Origin: JBFJWU01 sp041623475 [NCBI: bacterium]
GTDB lineage: Bacteria > J088
Direction: 5' to 3'
Assembly: GCA_041623475.1 (NCBI GenBank)
Contig: JBFJWU010000054.1
Coordinates: 1 to 13,558, forward strand
Length of the DNA stretch: 13,558 nucleotides
Positions within the stretch are counted from its first letter, which is position 1, and each line of letters begins with the position of its first letter. Positions 1 to 6,528 of this stretch are shown here, in pieces. The notes beneath the pieces are model-generated. The model searched no databases, was not told the DNA's origin, and saw only the letters and a program-made list of their open reading frames with translations. A program made the position numbers and the translations under genes.

Positions 1-375
1 CCGGCGGGTACGATTCGCTTTGACAACCTGCTGGGAATTACCTACTTTCAGGACTTTTACAAGCACAACGCCACCGTCTTTGGTGCCGTCCCGTCGCTGC
101 ATGTCGGCTACCCGACAGCCGTTGGCCTGGGTTTCCTGGGGTTCCGCAGCCGGGCCTGGAAGATTTACGCATTGACGATCCCCACCGGTGTCGCATTTTC
201 GGCGTTCTACCTGCAGCACCATTACCTGCTGGATGTGATCGCCGGGATCGCCGTTGGCGTGCTGTCGTTTGCAATTGTGATCTTTGTCCTTCATCGCAAG
301 CAGTGGGACGGAACACTGGCCGGCTACTTTCGCCTGTGGCACACCGTCCCGGACGATTTCGAGGCGCCGGCCTGA
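1..375 (+). CDS. PAP2-superfamily membrane enzyme, Aur1-like (3' part only)
   Basis: The frame is open from base 1 to the TGA at 373-375; the start lies upstream of the window. The visible 124 residues show the PAP2 C2-type motif as A-V-P-S-L-H (His at visible residue 34) and a C3-type motif L-Q-H-H-Y-L-L-D (His74, Asp78). In this superfamily these form the phosphohistidine-type active site. Hydrophobic segments around residues 53-70 and 78-97 look like membrane helices. The S-L-H form, rather than S-G-H, is typical of the Aur1 / inositol-phosphorylceramide-synthase-like branch, which moves a phospho-head group between lipids instead of only hydrolysing it. The next gene makes CDP-alcohol-derived phospholipids, which fits head-group synthesis. 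Family membership is well supported. The inositol or ceramide substrate is inference, and a plain lipid phosphatase remains possible. Confidence 0.85.
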   Translation, partial: PAGTIRFDNLLGITYFQDFYKHNATVFGAVPSLHVGYPTAVGLGFLGFRSRAWKIYALTIPTGVAFSAFYLQHHYLLDVIAGIAVGVLSFAIVIFVLHRKQWDGTLAGYFRLWHTVPDDFEAPA

Positions 376-476
376 CCCACGGTCTAATTTCACACCCTTG
401 CGAAACGAATCATGCGCGGTGACCTGAATCCACAGATGCGCAAATTCGACGATCTGGGGCATGCTGAACACCATCT

Positions 477-1712
477 ATGGAAGCGGTAATTGACTGGATC
501 CTGGGCCAACGCCTGACGGCGACGGGCCGCATCATCAGCGCCCTTTGGCCGATGGTCGCCCTCTTTTCGTATTTCCTGGTCGGCATGATTGCCTTTGCGA
601 TTCGCAATGCCATCAAAGGCCCCTGGGAGGACGAAGAGGTCGCGTCCCGTGGGTCAACGATCTTTGCCGGCATGTGGTTTCGCCAGTGCTTTGCCTGGGT
701 CATGCTGCCCGTCTGGGCGCTGCTGAAACGATCAGGCCTGCCGGCCAACGCCATGACGACGCTGTCTGTCCTGCTGGCCATCGCATCCGGCGTCGCTGTC
801 GCTGCGGGACGGTTTTCGCTGGGTGGCTGGCTGTTTATTTTTTCCGGTTTCTGTGATTTTTTTGACGGCCGGATCGCCCGCTTTACCAATACAGCCAGCA
901 AGGCCGGGTCTGCCCTGGATTCGATCCTCGACCGCTACAGCGACGCGGCGATCCTGGTTGGCCTGGGCTGGTACTATCGGGACAGCTGGGTCCAGTTTGC
1001 GGTCATGGTCGCCCTGGTCGGGTCATTGCTGGTGCCGTATGTCCGGGCCAAGGGCGAATCGCTGGGGGTATCGGTCACCGTCGGCCTGATGCCCCGGGTT
1101 GAACGGATCGTCTATCTGGGTGTCAGCGTCGCCCTCAGCCCCATTATCGAAGCGATCCTGGTCCCCGACGACCCCGCGCCAATGCACCGGCTGGCCATCG
1201 CCGGCATTGTCCTGTTGGCCATCTCGACACAGTTGACGGCCGCGCAACGGTTCATCTTCCTGATGCAGGAGCTTAGTGGCCAGGCCCAGAAACTGAAGAT
1301 CCGCCTGGGACAGGGCAGCCTGTTCCGAAACGTGGTCTCGGCGGCCATTGCTACTGGCCTGGATTTCCTGACGGTGGTCATGCTGGTTACCAATCGCGAC
1401 ATGGACCCGTGGCTGGCTACGGCCCTGGGCTGTGTCGTCGGGGGCATCGCCAACTTTGTAATCAACCGTATCTGGACCTTTGCCAGCGACAGCCCTGTGC
1501 GTGCCCAGGCCGCGCGCTATACGTTTGTCAGCGCCACCAGCATGTTCCTGAATTCCGGCGGGGTCGCTGTGATCCTGTTGCTGCCGGACCTCGACTATCG
1601 CCTGGCATGGATCCTTGTCCGGGTTGCCGTATTCCTGGCCTGGAACTTTCCCCTGCAGCGGGACTATGTCTTTGCCTGGCAGGCTGACAAATCCGAGGTT
1701 CCGTTAAAATAA
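477..1712 (+). CDS. CDP-alcohol phosphatidyltransferase fused to a C-terminal GtrA-like domain
   Basis: This is a 411-residue membrane protein with two parts. Residues about 85-230 carry the complete CDP-alcohol phosphotransferase signature D-x2-D-G-x2-A-R-x8-G-x3-D-x3-D, with D127, D130, G131, A134, R135, G144, D148 and D152 all present. This metal-binding motif transfers a phosphatidyl group from CDP-diacylglycerol to an alcohol such as inositol phosphate, glycerol phosphate or serine. Residues about 283-405 form a GtrA-like four-helix domain with N-F-V-I-N-R-I-W-T-F (326-335) and a closing N-F-P-L-Q-R-D-Y-V-F (390-399). GtrA proteins are linked to movement of polyprenyl-linked sugars across the inner membrane. 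The fusion suggests that head-group transfer and flipping or glycosylation are joined in one protein. The gene follows an Aur1-like PAP2 gene after 101 bp with no terminator seen. No strong ribosome-binding site precedes the ATG, so a slightly different start is possible. The alcohol acceptor cannot be read from the sequence. Confidence 0.9.
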   Translation: MEAVIDWILGQRLTATGRIISALWPMVALFSYFLVGMIAFAIRNAIKGPWEDEEVASRGSTIFAGMWFRQCFAWVMLPVWALLKRSGLPANAMTTLSVLLAIASGVAVAAGRFSLGGWLFIFSGFCDFFDGRIARFTNTASKAGSALDSILDRYSDAAILVGLGWYYRDSWVQFAVMVALVGSLLVPYVRAKGESLGVSVTVGLMPRVERIVYLGVSVALSPIIEAILVPDDPAPMHRLAIAGIVLLAISTQLTAAQRFIFLMQELSGQAQKLKIRLGQGSLFRNVVSAAIATGLDFLTVVMLVTNRDMDPWLATALGCVVGGIANFVINRIWTFASDSPVRAQAARYTFVSATSMFLNSGGVAVILLLPDLDYRLAWILVRVAVFLAWNFPLQRDYVFAWQADKSEVPLK

Positions 1713-1761
1713 CGGTCAAGCATTCTCCTGGAGAACACCCGCTTTTAAAGGATGACTTTGC

Positions 1762-2394
1762 ATGATCCGCCGGACCGTCCGGATCTGGATCGCTGCAGCT
1801 GTGCTGCTTGGACCGGCCATTGCCAGTGCCAACAGCGATGCCCTGCAGCGGACCAAAGACCTGATCAACATCTTTCTCAAGGTACGCAGCGGCACTGACG
1901 CCCAACCGCTCAGCGCACCCGATCGCCGGGCCAATTGCGTCCTGTTCGGCCAGATCGATGCGTATTTTGACATGGAGACCATGATGAAATCGGCACTGGC
2001 ACCCAACCTGGACAAGTTCTCCCCTGCCGAACTGAAATCGGTGACCCGCGACTTTGCCCAGATCGTCCGGTCGCTCGCGTATCCGGGGTCCGGCAAGTTT
2101 TTTGATCGCGCCAAATACACAATGAGCGGCCCATTTAACAACGGGGACCGATCCGACGTCCGGATGGATGTATTGGAACAAGGCAAGGACTGGGAAACGG
2201 AAGTCACCTATCACTGGGAAATGAAGAATGGCAAATGGATGATTGTCGATGCCAGCTTTGACGGTGATTCACTGGTCGTTGATTACCGCAACCAGTTTTC
2301 CCGTATAATCGAACAGGACGGCAAGGACGGGTTTCGTAACAAACTGAGCGAAAAACTGGCTGAGGCTGTCAAGAAGACTCCGCTGTGCGACTGA
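1762..2394 (+). CDS. MlaC/Ttg2D-like periplasmic phospholipid-binding protein
   Basis: The protein has 210 residues, the usual MlaC length. Residues 1-23 form a signal peptide (R-R at 3-4, a hydrophobic run, A-S-A before N24), so the protein should be periplasmic. The C-terminal half carries the family pattern: a G-K-W-M-I-V-D stretch (157-163), G-D-S-L-V-V-D-Y-R-N-Q-F (168-179), then a basic helical tail. MlaC proteins carry phospholipid between an inner-membrane MlaFEDB complex and an outer-membrane partner; the HpnM branch is tied to hopanoid traffic. The start is supported by AAAGGA at 1747-1752, 9 nt before the ATG. The stop overlaps the next gene, a TolC-family channel, which implies translational coupling and joint work. 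None of MlaA, B, D, E or F is in the window. The family is clear; the cargo is not. Confidence 0.88.
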   Translation: MIRRTVRIWIAAAVLLGPAIASANSDALQRTKDLINIFLKVRSGTDAQPLSAPDRRANCVLFGQIDAYFDMETMMKSALAPNLDKFSPAELKSVTRDFAQIVRSLAYPGSGKFFDRAKYTMSGPFNNGDRSDVRMDVLEQGKDWETEVTYHWEMKNGKWMIVDASFDGDSLVVDYRNQFSRIIEQDGKDGFRNKLSEKLAEAVKKTPLCD

Positions 2395-3809
2395 TCCCGG
2401 GCCTGCTGGTAGCTGCCGTCCTGGTACTGCCGGTTGCCGGCCTCGCGCAGGAGTTTCCGCTGCACCGGGTCGACGCCCGCCACTGCGCCGGACTGGCTCT
2501 TGTTCGCAATCCCCAGATCGTCGAGGCCGAAGCCAAGGTCCAGGAATACCGCGCCCGCCTGCTGGAAATCGAAAACATCATCTACCCCAAACTGCAGGCA
2601 ACCTTTACGGCGGCACCCATGTTTACCGTCGAGGCGAACTTTGACAGTACGTACAGCGACTTTGCCAACATCGACCGACGCTGGCAAAGCATTGATGACT
2701 GGGGACCCAGTACTCGCCTGGACCTGCGCCTGATCCAGCCGATCTATACGTTTGGACGCAAGGAATCCGGGGAACGGGCGGCCCAGCACAGACTGGAGGT
2801 CGAGCGGGCCCGGCTTCGTGAAACCGAGAACACGGTCGCGCTGGAGGTCCAGAAACTTTATTACATGTATCTGTACGCCCGCAGCGTCACACCGACCCTG
2901 GAATGGGCCAACCGCGAACTGATCAAGATCCGCAACAAAGCCAACGAATGGTACCAGGCCGGCAACGGCAAAGTCACCAAGGCCGACCTGGCCAAGATCG
3001 ACTTTGGCGATACCGAACTGCAGTGGCTGCGGATTACGGCCCGCGATGGCATGCGCTCAACGCTGGACGGGCTGCGCCTGGCCATGGGCCTGAATTCTGA
3101 CGATGAATTCATCGTCGATGTCGCCAAACTGCCGAACGTGGATGGCGTGACTGCCGAGTCATTGCCCGAACTTCTGGAAGCCGCGGCCCGGATGCGACCG
3201 GAATGGGCCCAGGTCGAGCACGGCCTGCAGGCGACGATCGCCCTGGCCGATGCCGAGCGTCTGGCGATGGCACCGACCGCATTTTTTACAGCGTTCATGC
3301 GACATGCCTGGACACCAACCCGCGACGAAGCGACCAACCCGTACCTGAATGACCCCTACAATACCCTGCGTGGTGGACTGGCATTGGGTCTTAACTTTGA
3401 TGTCGATGCCGGCAAGGCCGTCGCCCGGTCCAAACAGGCCCAGGCCAAAGCAGACCAGCTGCGCGCGTTGCAGACATTTGCCTCTAGCGGCATTCCCCTG
3501 GACGTCCGTCGCCGGCACATGGAATTGATGTCTGCGATCGAATTCCAGGGCCGCACCGACACCGGCCGCCGCGCCGCGCGCCAGTGGGTGACCTTTGCCA
3601 GCACGGCGTTTATGGCCGGCGTTGGCCCGGCCCGCGACGTCCTGGACGGCATGGCCGCATACCTGCAGGCCACCCGGCGATACTACGAAAGCATCGCCGA
3701 AGTCCACCTGGCCCAGGCCAAACTGCGCTACGCCGTCGGCGACATCGCCGAACCACCCCAGTGCCAGGTGGAACATGGACAACCGAACAAGCCAACAGAA
3801 TCTGAGTAA
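2385..3809 (+). CDS. TolC-family outer-membrane channel protein
   Basis: This 474-residue protein starts with GTG inside the end of the MlaC-like gene (10-nt overlap), with an N-terminal signal peptide (hydrophobic residues 4-20, A-Q at 21-22). It shows the internal duplication of outer-membrane efflux proteins. Helical segments begin R-N-P-Q-I-V-E-A-E-A (41-50) and R-P-E-W-A-Q-V-E-H-G (271-280). Each is followed by a long alpha-helical stretch and a membrane-strand-like stretch (R-L-D-L-R-L-I-Q-P-I at 111-120; G-L-A-L-G-L-N-F-D-V at 331-340). TolC proteins form trimeric tunnels through the outer membrane and periplasm, normally with an RND, ABC or MFS pump and an adaptor. No pump or adaptor is in view. 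Coupling to a MlaC-like protein hints at lipid or hydrophobic-compound export. The hydrophilic tail after residue 455 is probably disordered. The overlap favours this start over internal ones. Confidence 0.9.
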   Translation: MRLIPGLLVAAVLVLPVAGLAQEFPLHRVDARHCAGLALVRNPQIVEAEAKVQEYRARLLEIENIIYPKLQATFTAAPMFTVEANFDSTYSDFANIDRRWQSIDDWGPSTRLDLRLIQPIYTFGRKESGERAAQHRLEVERARLRETENTVALEVQKLYYMYLYARSVTPTLEWANRELIKIRNKANEWYQAGNGKVTKADLAKIDFGDTELQWLRITARDGMRSTLDGLRLAMGLNSDDEFIVDVAKLPNVDGVTAESLPELLEAAARMRPEWAQVEHGLQATIALADAERLAMAPTAFFTAFMRHAWTPTRDEATNPYLNDPYNTLRGGLALGLNFDVDAGKAVARSKQAQAKADQLRALQTFASSGIPLDVRRRHMELMSAIEFQGRTDTGRRAARQWVTFASTAFMAGVGPARDVLDGMAAYLQATRRYYESIAEVHLAQAKLRYAVGDIAEPPQCQVEHGQPNKPTESE

Positions 3810-3822
3810 CGCACGCAATCAC

Positions 3823-3851
3823 TTGACCCGCCCCGGCTCGATTGCTAAGTT
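3823..3851 (+). promoter_or_regulatory. Candidate sigma70-type promoter for the first DctP-like gene
   Basis: TTGACC (3823-3828) is followed after 17 nt by TAAGTT (3846-3851), preceded by TGC, which gives an extended -10 form. The -10 match is weak by itself. Support comes from a similar arrangement upstream of the paralogous gene at 5417: TTGAC, then 12-13 nt, then ATTGCTA-nnn-TAAC in both. An inverted repeat CTGCAG-CAC-CTGCAG lies downstream, in the leader. Confidence 0.45.
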
Positions 3852-3890
3852 AACCTGCCGGCTGCAGCACCTGCAGTATTCGCAACAAAT

Positions 3891-3895
3891 AGGAG
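3891..3895 (+). promoter_or_regulatory. Ribosome-binding site that fixes the GTG start of the first DctP-like gene
   Basis: AGGAG lies 8 nt before the GTG at 3904. That GTG begins a clean signal peptide. The same frame is open much further upstream, inside the TolC-family gene, but the upstream residues are an out-of-frame reading of that gene and are not protein-like. Confidence 0.8.
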
Positions 3896-3903
3896 CCAAG
3901 ACC

Positions 3904-4917
3904 GTGAAATCGACCCGCCTGATTGCCTGTGCAATCGCAACCCTGTTCTGCTCGTCCGTCGCCACCGCTGCCCCGATCGATATGAAATTCGGCACCCTGG
4001 GCCCCGAGGGCAGCCCCTGGATCAACAAGTGGTACGAACTGGTCGATATTTTTGAAGCCACCAGCCCGGCTCCGGTCAAGGTCGTCACCTACCCCGGCGG
4101 CGTTATGGGCGACGAACCGGATATGGTCCGCAAGCTTAAGTTTGGCCAGTTGCAGATGGTCGGCGTCACAGTCTCGGGCATCGCCCAGCTGATGCCGGAA
4201 ATGCTGGTCCTTAATATCCCCTTCCTGTTTCGCAATTACGACGAAGTCGACTACGTCATGGACAAGCTGTTGCCCCGGTTCCAGGAACTGGCGGAAAAAC
4301 GCGGCCTGTACCTGATCGGCGTCATCGACCAGGGCATGATCGAGGCGTTTTCCAAGAAACTGGTCAACAGTGCCGATGAGTTCATCAAACAACGCGTCTG
4401 GATCTGGAACGCGGACCAGGTCGGGATAATGACCGCCAAGGCTGTTGATATCAACAGCGTCATGCTGCCGGTGCCCGAGGTCCTGACCAGCCTGCAGACG
4501 GGCCTGATCGACACGATGTTCAGCAGCACCACGGCGCTGGTGTCGCTGCAGTGGCACACCCAGATGAAATACTTCTATCGTTTCAAGCTGCGCTATGACC
4601 CGGCGGCCCTGTTTGTCAGCAGCAAGGCCCTGAACAAGTTTCCGGCGGACAAACGCGAAGGCGTCAAGAAAGCCCTGGTCGAAGCCCAGAACCAGACCTT
4701 TCGGCCGTTCCGCTTTGAACTGCGGGAAACCGAGGAAGAGTACGGCAAGATGATCATCGAAGCCGGCATCAAGGAAGTCACCTGGGGCGCCGAATCCGTC
4801 AAGGCGCTGGAAGACAAAGCCAAAGTCGTCTGGGACCAGATGGCCGGCGAAAACTACCCCCCCGAACTGCTCGAAGAGGTAAAAGCCACCCTGGCCGAGT
4901 ACCGCGCACAGAAGTAG
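3904..4917 (+). CDS. TRAP-type (DctP family) periplasmic substrate-binding protein, paralog 1
   Basis: The protein has 337 residues with a GTG start and a signal peptide at 1-23. The mature part opens with the family pattern F-G-T-L-G-P-E-G-S-P-W (29-39). The body has the two-lobe DctP layout, including the segment around I-K-Q-R-V-W-I-W-N-A-D (161-171), whose Arg164 sits where DctP proteins normally bind a ligand carboxylate. P-V-P-E-V-L-T-S-L-Q-T-G-L-I-D (189-203) matches the region where this family contacts ligand in the second lobe. DctP proteins hand organic acids, or in the TatP branch hydrophobic ligands, to a DctQ/DctM transporter. Neither subunit is nearby; the neighbours are TolC, MlaC and a second DctP, so lipid-related traffic is plausible but unproven. 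Residues 62-96 are identical to the paralog at 5417. The gene probably has its own promoter 94 bp downstream of the TolC-family stop. Confidence 0.92.
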   Translation: MKSTRLIACAIATLFCSSVATAAPIDMKFGTLGPEGSPWINKWYELVDIFEATSPAPVKVVTYPGGVMGDEPDMVRKLKFGQLQMVGVTVSGIAQLMPEMLVLNIPFLFRNYDEVDYVMDKLLPRFQELAEKRGLYLIGVIDQGMIEAFSKKLVNSADEFIKQRVWIWNADQVGIMTAKAVDINSVMLPVPEVLTSLQTGLIDTMFSSTTALVSLQWHTQMKYFYRFKLRYDPAALFVSSKALNKFPADKREGVKKALVEAQNQTFRPFRFELRETEEEYGKMIIEAGIKEVTWGAESVKALEDKAKVVWDQMAGENYPPELLEEVKATLAEYRAQK

Positions 4918-4928
4918 ACGAGACGTCT

Positions 4929-4996
4929 GCCACAGAGACACAGATGAAGAAAAGACTTTTCCCCACCACAGAGCACACAGAGAGCACGGAGGGCGG
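4929..4996. repeat. ACAGAG-type interspersed repeat unit 1
   Basis: The unit starts with G-CCACAGAGACACAGA and continues through an A-rich stretch, a CTTTTCC run and a second CACAGAG cluster. The 27 bases at 4965-4991 recur without change at 9143-9169. Such ACAGAG-rich intergenic repeats occur in many environmental bacterial genomes. I know of no established function. Confidence 0.8.
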
Positions 4997-5044
4997 ACAT
5001 GGAAAGTTTAGAAGCAGGTGGCGGGAAAAACACAGCAAATTTCA

Positions 5045-5219
5045 GGAAATACCCCACGGTTGCGTACGCCGTGGCATCAAGTTAGGTCCCGCACCTGCCC
5101 GTTGAGCAAGGAAATGCTGTCTGAGTGGTAACGAGTTCATTTCCTATGGCCCCAGCCAGGTGCACTTTTTGCGGAGCTTTTTATGCAAGTAAAAAGCGAC
5201 CCGCCGGAGGCATCCGGGC
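5045..5219 (+). repeat. Structured repeat element, copy A
   Basis: This stretch of about 175 nt aligns end to end with copy B at 9439-9610. Four hairpins can be drawn. P1 is CCACGG 5054-5059 with CCGTGG 5069-5074. P2 is AGGAAATG 5109-5116 with CATTTCCT 5138-5145. P3 is GCTTTTTA 5176-5183 with TAAAAAGC 5190-5197 around the loop TGCAAG. P4 is CCGGA 5204-5208 with TCCGG 5213-5217. P2 and P3 differ from copy B in both arms while still pairing at the same aligned positions. The + strand is preferred because one changed pair in P2 of copy B becomes G-U on + but A-C on the opposite strand. I do not recognise the family; it may be a small RNA, a mobile structured repeat or a cis element. Confidence 0.8.
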
Positions 5220-5309
5220 CAAACACGATACAAGAGAACGATTTGCCACAGGGGCGCAGTGAGCAAGGAGAGATCAGAAACGGCCGGATCAAGGCCACAC
5301 TCGTGCAGT

Positions 5310-5339
5310 TTGACGCTCGCCAACACCCATTGCTACTCT
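5310..5339 (+). promoter_or_regulatory. Candidate promoter for the second DctP-like gene
   Basis: TTGACG (5310-5315) is followed after 18 nt by TACTCT (5334-5339), preceded by TGC. The hexamer is a poor -10 by itself. The phrase ATTGCTA-nnn-TAAC and its distance from TTGAC match the sequence upstream of the first DctP gene, so the two genes are probably expressed together. Confidence 0.4.
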
Positions 5340-5416
5340 AACGGGTCTCGGAATAAACAACGTTTGAACCGGTTTTCCACAAGAAAACCCCAGATCTACT
5401 GATACGAGGAACACCC

Positions 5417-6460
5417 ATGCACCGTATAGCTGCGGGCCTGATGGCCGCTTTGCTGATCTCTGTCACCCCTGCCCCGTCGCAGGCCGCCGAAACCCTGAGC
5501 CTGAAAATGGGCACATTGGCCCCCGAAGGCAGTCCCTGGCTGGCCGCCTGGTATGACGTCGTCAACGCGATGGAATCACGCATGCCGATCCCGGTCAAAG
5601 TGACCACCTATCCCGGCGGCGTTATGGGCGACGAACCCGATATGGTCCGCAAGCTAAAGTTCGGCCAGTTGCAGATGGTCGGCGTCACGGTGTCTGGCAT
5701 TGCCCAGCTGCTGCCGGAAATCCTGGTGCTGAACATACCGTTCCTGTTCAACAACTATGACGAAGTCGACTACGTCCAGCAAAAGCTGTTTCCGCGCTTC
5801 CAGGAACTGGCCGAAAAACGTGGCCTGAACCTGTTCGCCATGACCGACAGCGGCTTTATCACCGCGTATTCCAAAAAGAAAGTCGCGACACCGGACGAAT
5901 ACCTGGACCAGCGGGTCTGGGTCTGGAACGCCGACCCCACCGCCGTCAAAATGGCCGAGCACCTGGGCATCAACAGCGTCATGTTGCCGGTGCCGGAGGT
6001 CCTGACCAGCCTGCAGACGGGCCTGGTCGATACGATGTTCAGCAGTTCCACGGCACTGGTGGCGCTGCAGTGGCATACGCAGATGACCTATCACTATCCG
6101 ATCACCATCCGCTACGACCCCGCGGTTATGGTGACCACCAAGAAAGCAATGGACAAGATTCCACCACAGCACCGCGCCGAATTTGACCGGATTACCCAGG
6201 AAATCAGTGACGAATTCCTGCGCCCGTTCACCCTGGACCTGCGCAAGACCGAAAAAGACCTGGCCGAGGGCCTGGTTGAGGCTGGCATCAAGACCGTCAA
6301 CTTTGACCCTGCCGCTGTCGAGGACCTGAAGAAAAAGGCCATGGGCCTGTGGGACGGGTTCGCCGGCACACCCGGCGAAAATGGCGCCCTCTACCCGCCC
6401 GAACTGCTGGCCGAGGTCAAGGCGACCCTGGCCGAATTCCGCAGCAAGCAGGCCAAGTAA
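5417..6460 (+). CDS. TRAP-type (DctP family) periplasmic substrate-binding protein, paralog 2
   Basis: The protein has 347 residues, with an ATG start 6 nt after GAGGA (5406-5410). The signal peptide is at about 1-23 (S-Q-A-A before E25). The fold signature matches paralog 1: M-G-T-L-A-P-E-G-S-P-W (31-41), the ligand-arginine segment L-D-Q-R-V-W-V-W-N-A-D (163-173, Arg166), and P-V-P-E-V-L-T-S-L-Q-T-G-L-V-D (191-205). Well over half of all positions are identical to paralog 1 by eye. The segments after the arginine and in the C-terminal third differ, so the ligands may differ. The tail carries a short extra loop (T-P-G-E-N-G-A-L) before a shared Y-P-P-E-L-L ending. No DctQ/DctM gene follows; an intrinsic terminator lies about 35 bp after the stop. 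This is therefore an orphan binding protein that must work with a transporter or acceptor encoded elsewhere. Confidence 0.93.
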   Translation: MHRIAAGLMAALLISVTPAPSQAAETLSLKMGTLAPEGSPWLAAWYDVVNAMESRMPIPVKVTTYPGGVMGDEPDMVRKLKFGQLQMVGVTVSGIAQLLPEILVLNIPFLFNNYDEVDYVQQKLFPRFQELAEKRGLNLFAMTDSGFITAYSKKKVATPDEYLDQRVWVWNADPTAVKMAEHLGINSVMLPVPEVLTSLQTGLVDTMFSSSTALVALQWHTQMTYHYPITIRYDPAVMVTTKKAMDKIPPQHRAEFDRITQEISDEFLRPFTLDLRKTEKDLAEGLVEAGIKTVNFDPAAVEDLKKKAMGLWDGFAGTPGENGALYPPELLAEVKATLAEFRSKQAK

Positions 6461-6494
6461 GTCCGCTCGGGAAGTCAATGAGCAGAGAATACCT

Positions 6495-6525
6495 TACCCG
6501 CGCCGGGTGGCGCGGGTATTTTTTT
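6495..6525 (+). terminator. Intrinsic (rho-independent) terminator after the second DctP-like gene
   Basis: There is a perfect 10-bp stem, TACCCGCGCC (6495-6504) and GGCGCGGGTA (6509-6518), around the loop GGGT, followed at once by seven T (6519-6525). The stem is GC-rich and the T-run is on the + strand, so it ends transcription coming from 5417-6460. It also argues against the next gene starting upstream of it. Confidence 0.93.
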
Positions 6526-6528
6526 GCC

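Larger units (their letters stand above)
4918..5416. other. Non-coding spacer between the two DctP-like genes
   Basis: There is no credible gene here. In order the spacer holds an ACAGAG-type repeat unit, one full copy of the structured repeat, a degenerate stretch that begins again with a CCACAGG-like phrase (about 5243-5290), and the promoter-like sequence of the second DctP gene. No intrinsic terminator is visible after the first DctP gene. The weak AGACG/CGTCT pair at 4920-4932 has no T-run. Confidence 0.75.

Noticed and set aside
1701-1715. Hairpin CCGTT-AAAAT-AACGG at the stop of the transferase gene
   Set aside because: The stem is only 5 bp and AT-containing with no T-run, so it is not a convincing terminator.
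1723-1735. Palindrome TTCTCC-T-GGAGAA before the MlaC-like gene
   Set aside because: It is isolated, with no second copy or promoter element around it, so I cannot tell it from chance.
3595-3903. Upstream extension of the first DctP frame into the TolC-family gene
   Set aside because: The residues are an out-of-frame reading of a well-supported gene, while GTG 3904 has a good ribosome-binding site and starts a signal peptide.
3850-4941. Minus-strand open frame of 363 codons opposite the first DctP gene
   Set aside because: It is the antisense of a gene with strong family motifs; its composition (many Asp, His, Gln and Gly) follows from codon use on the other strand.
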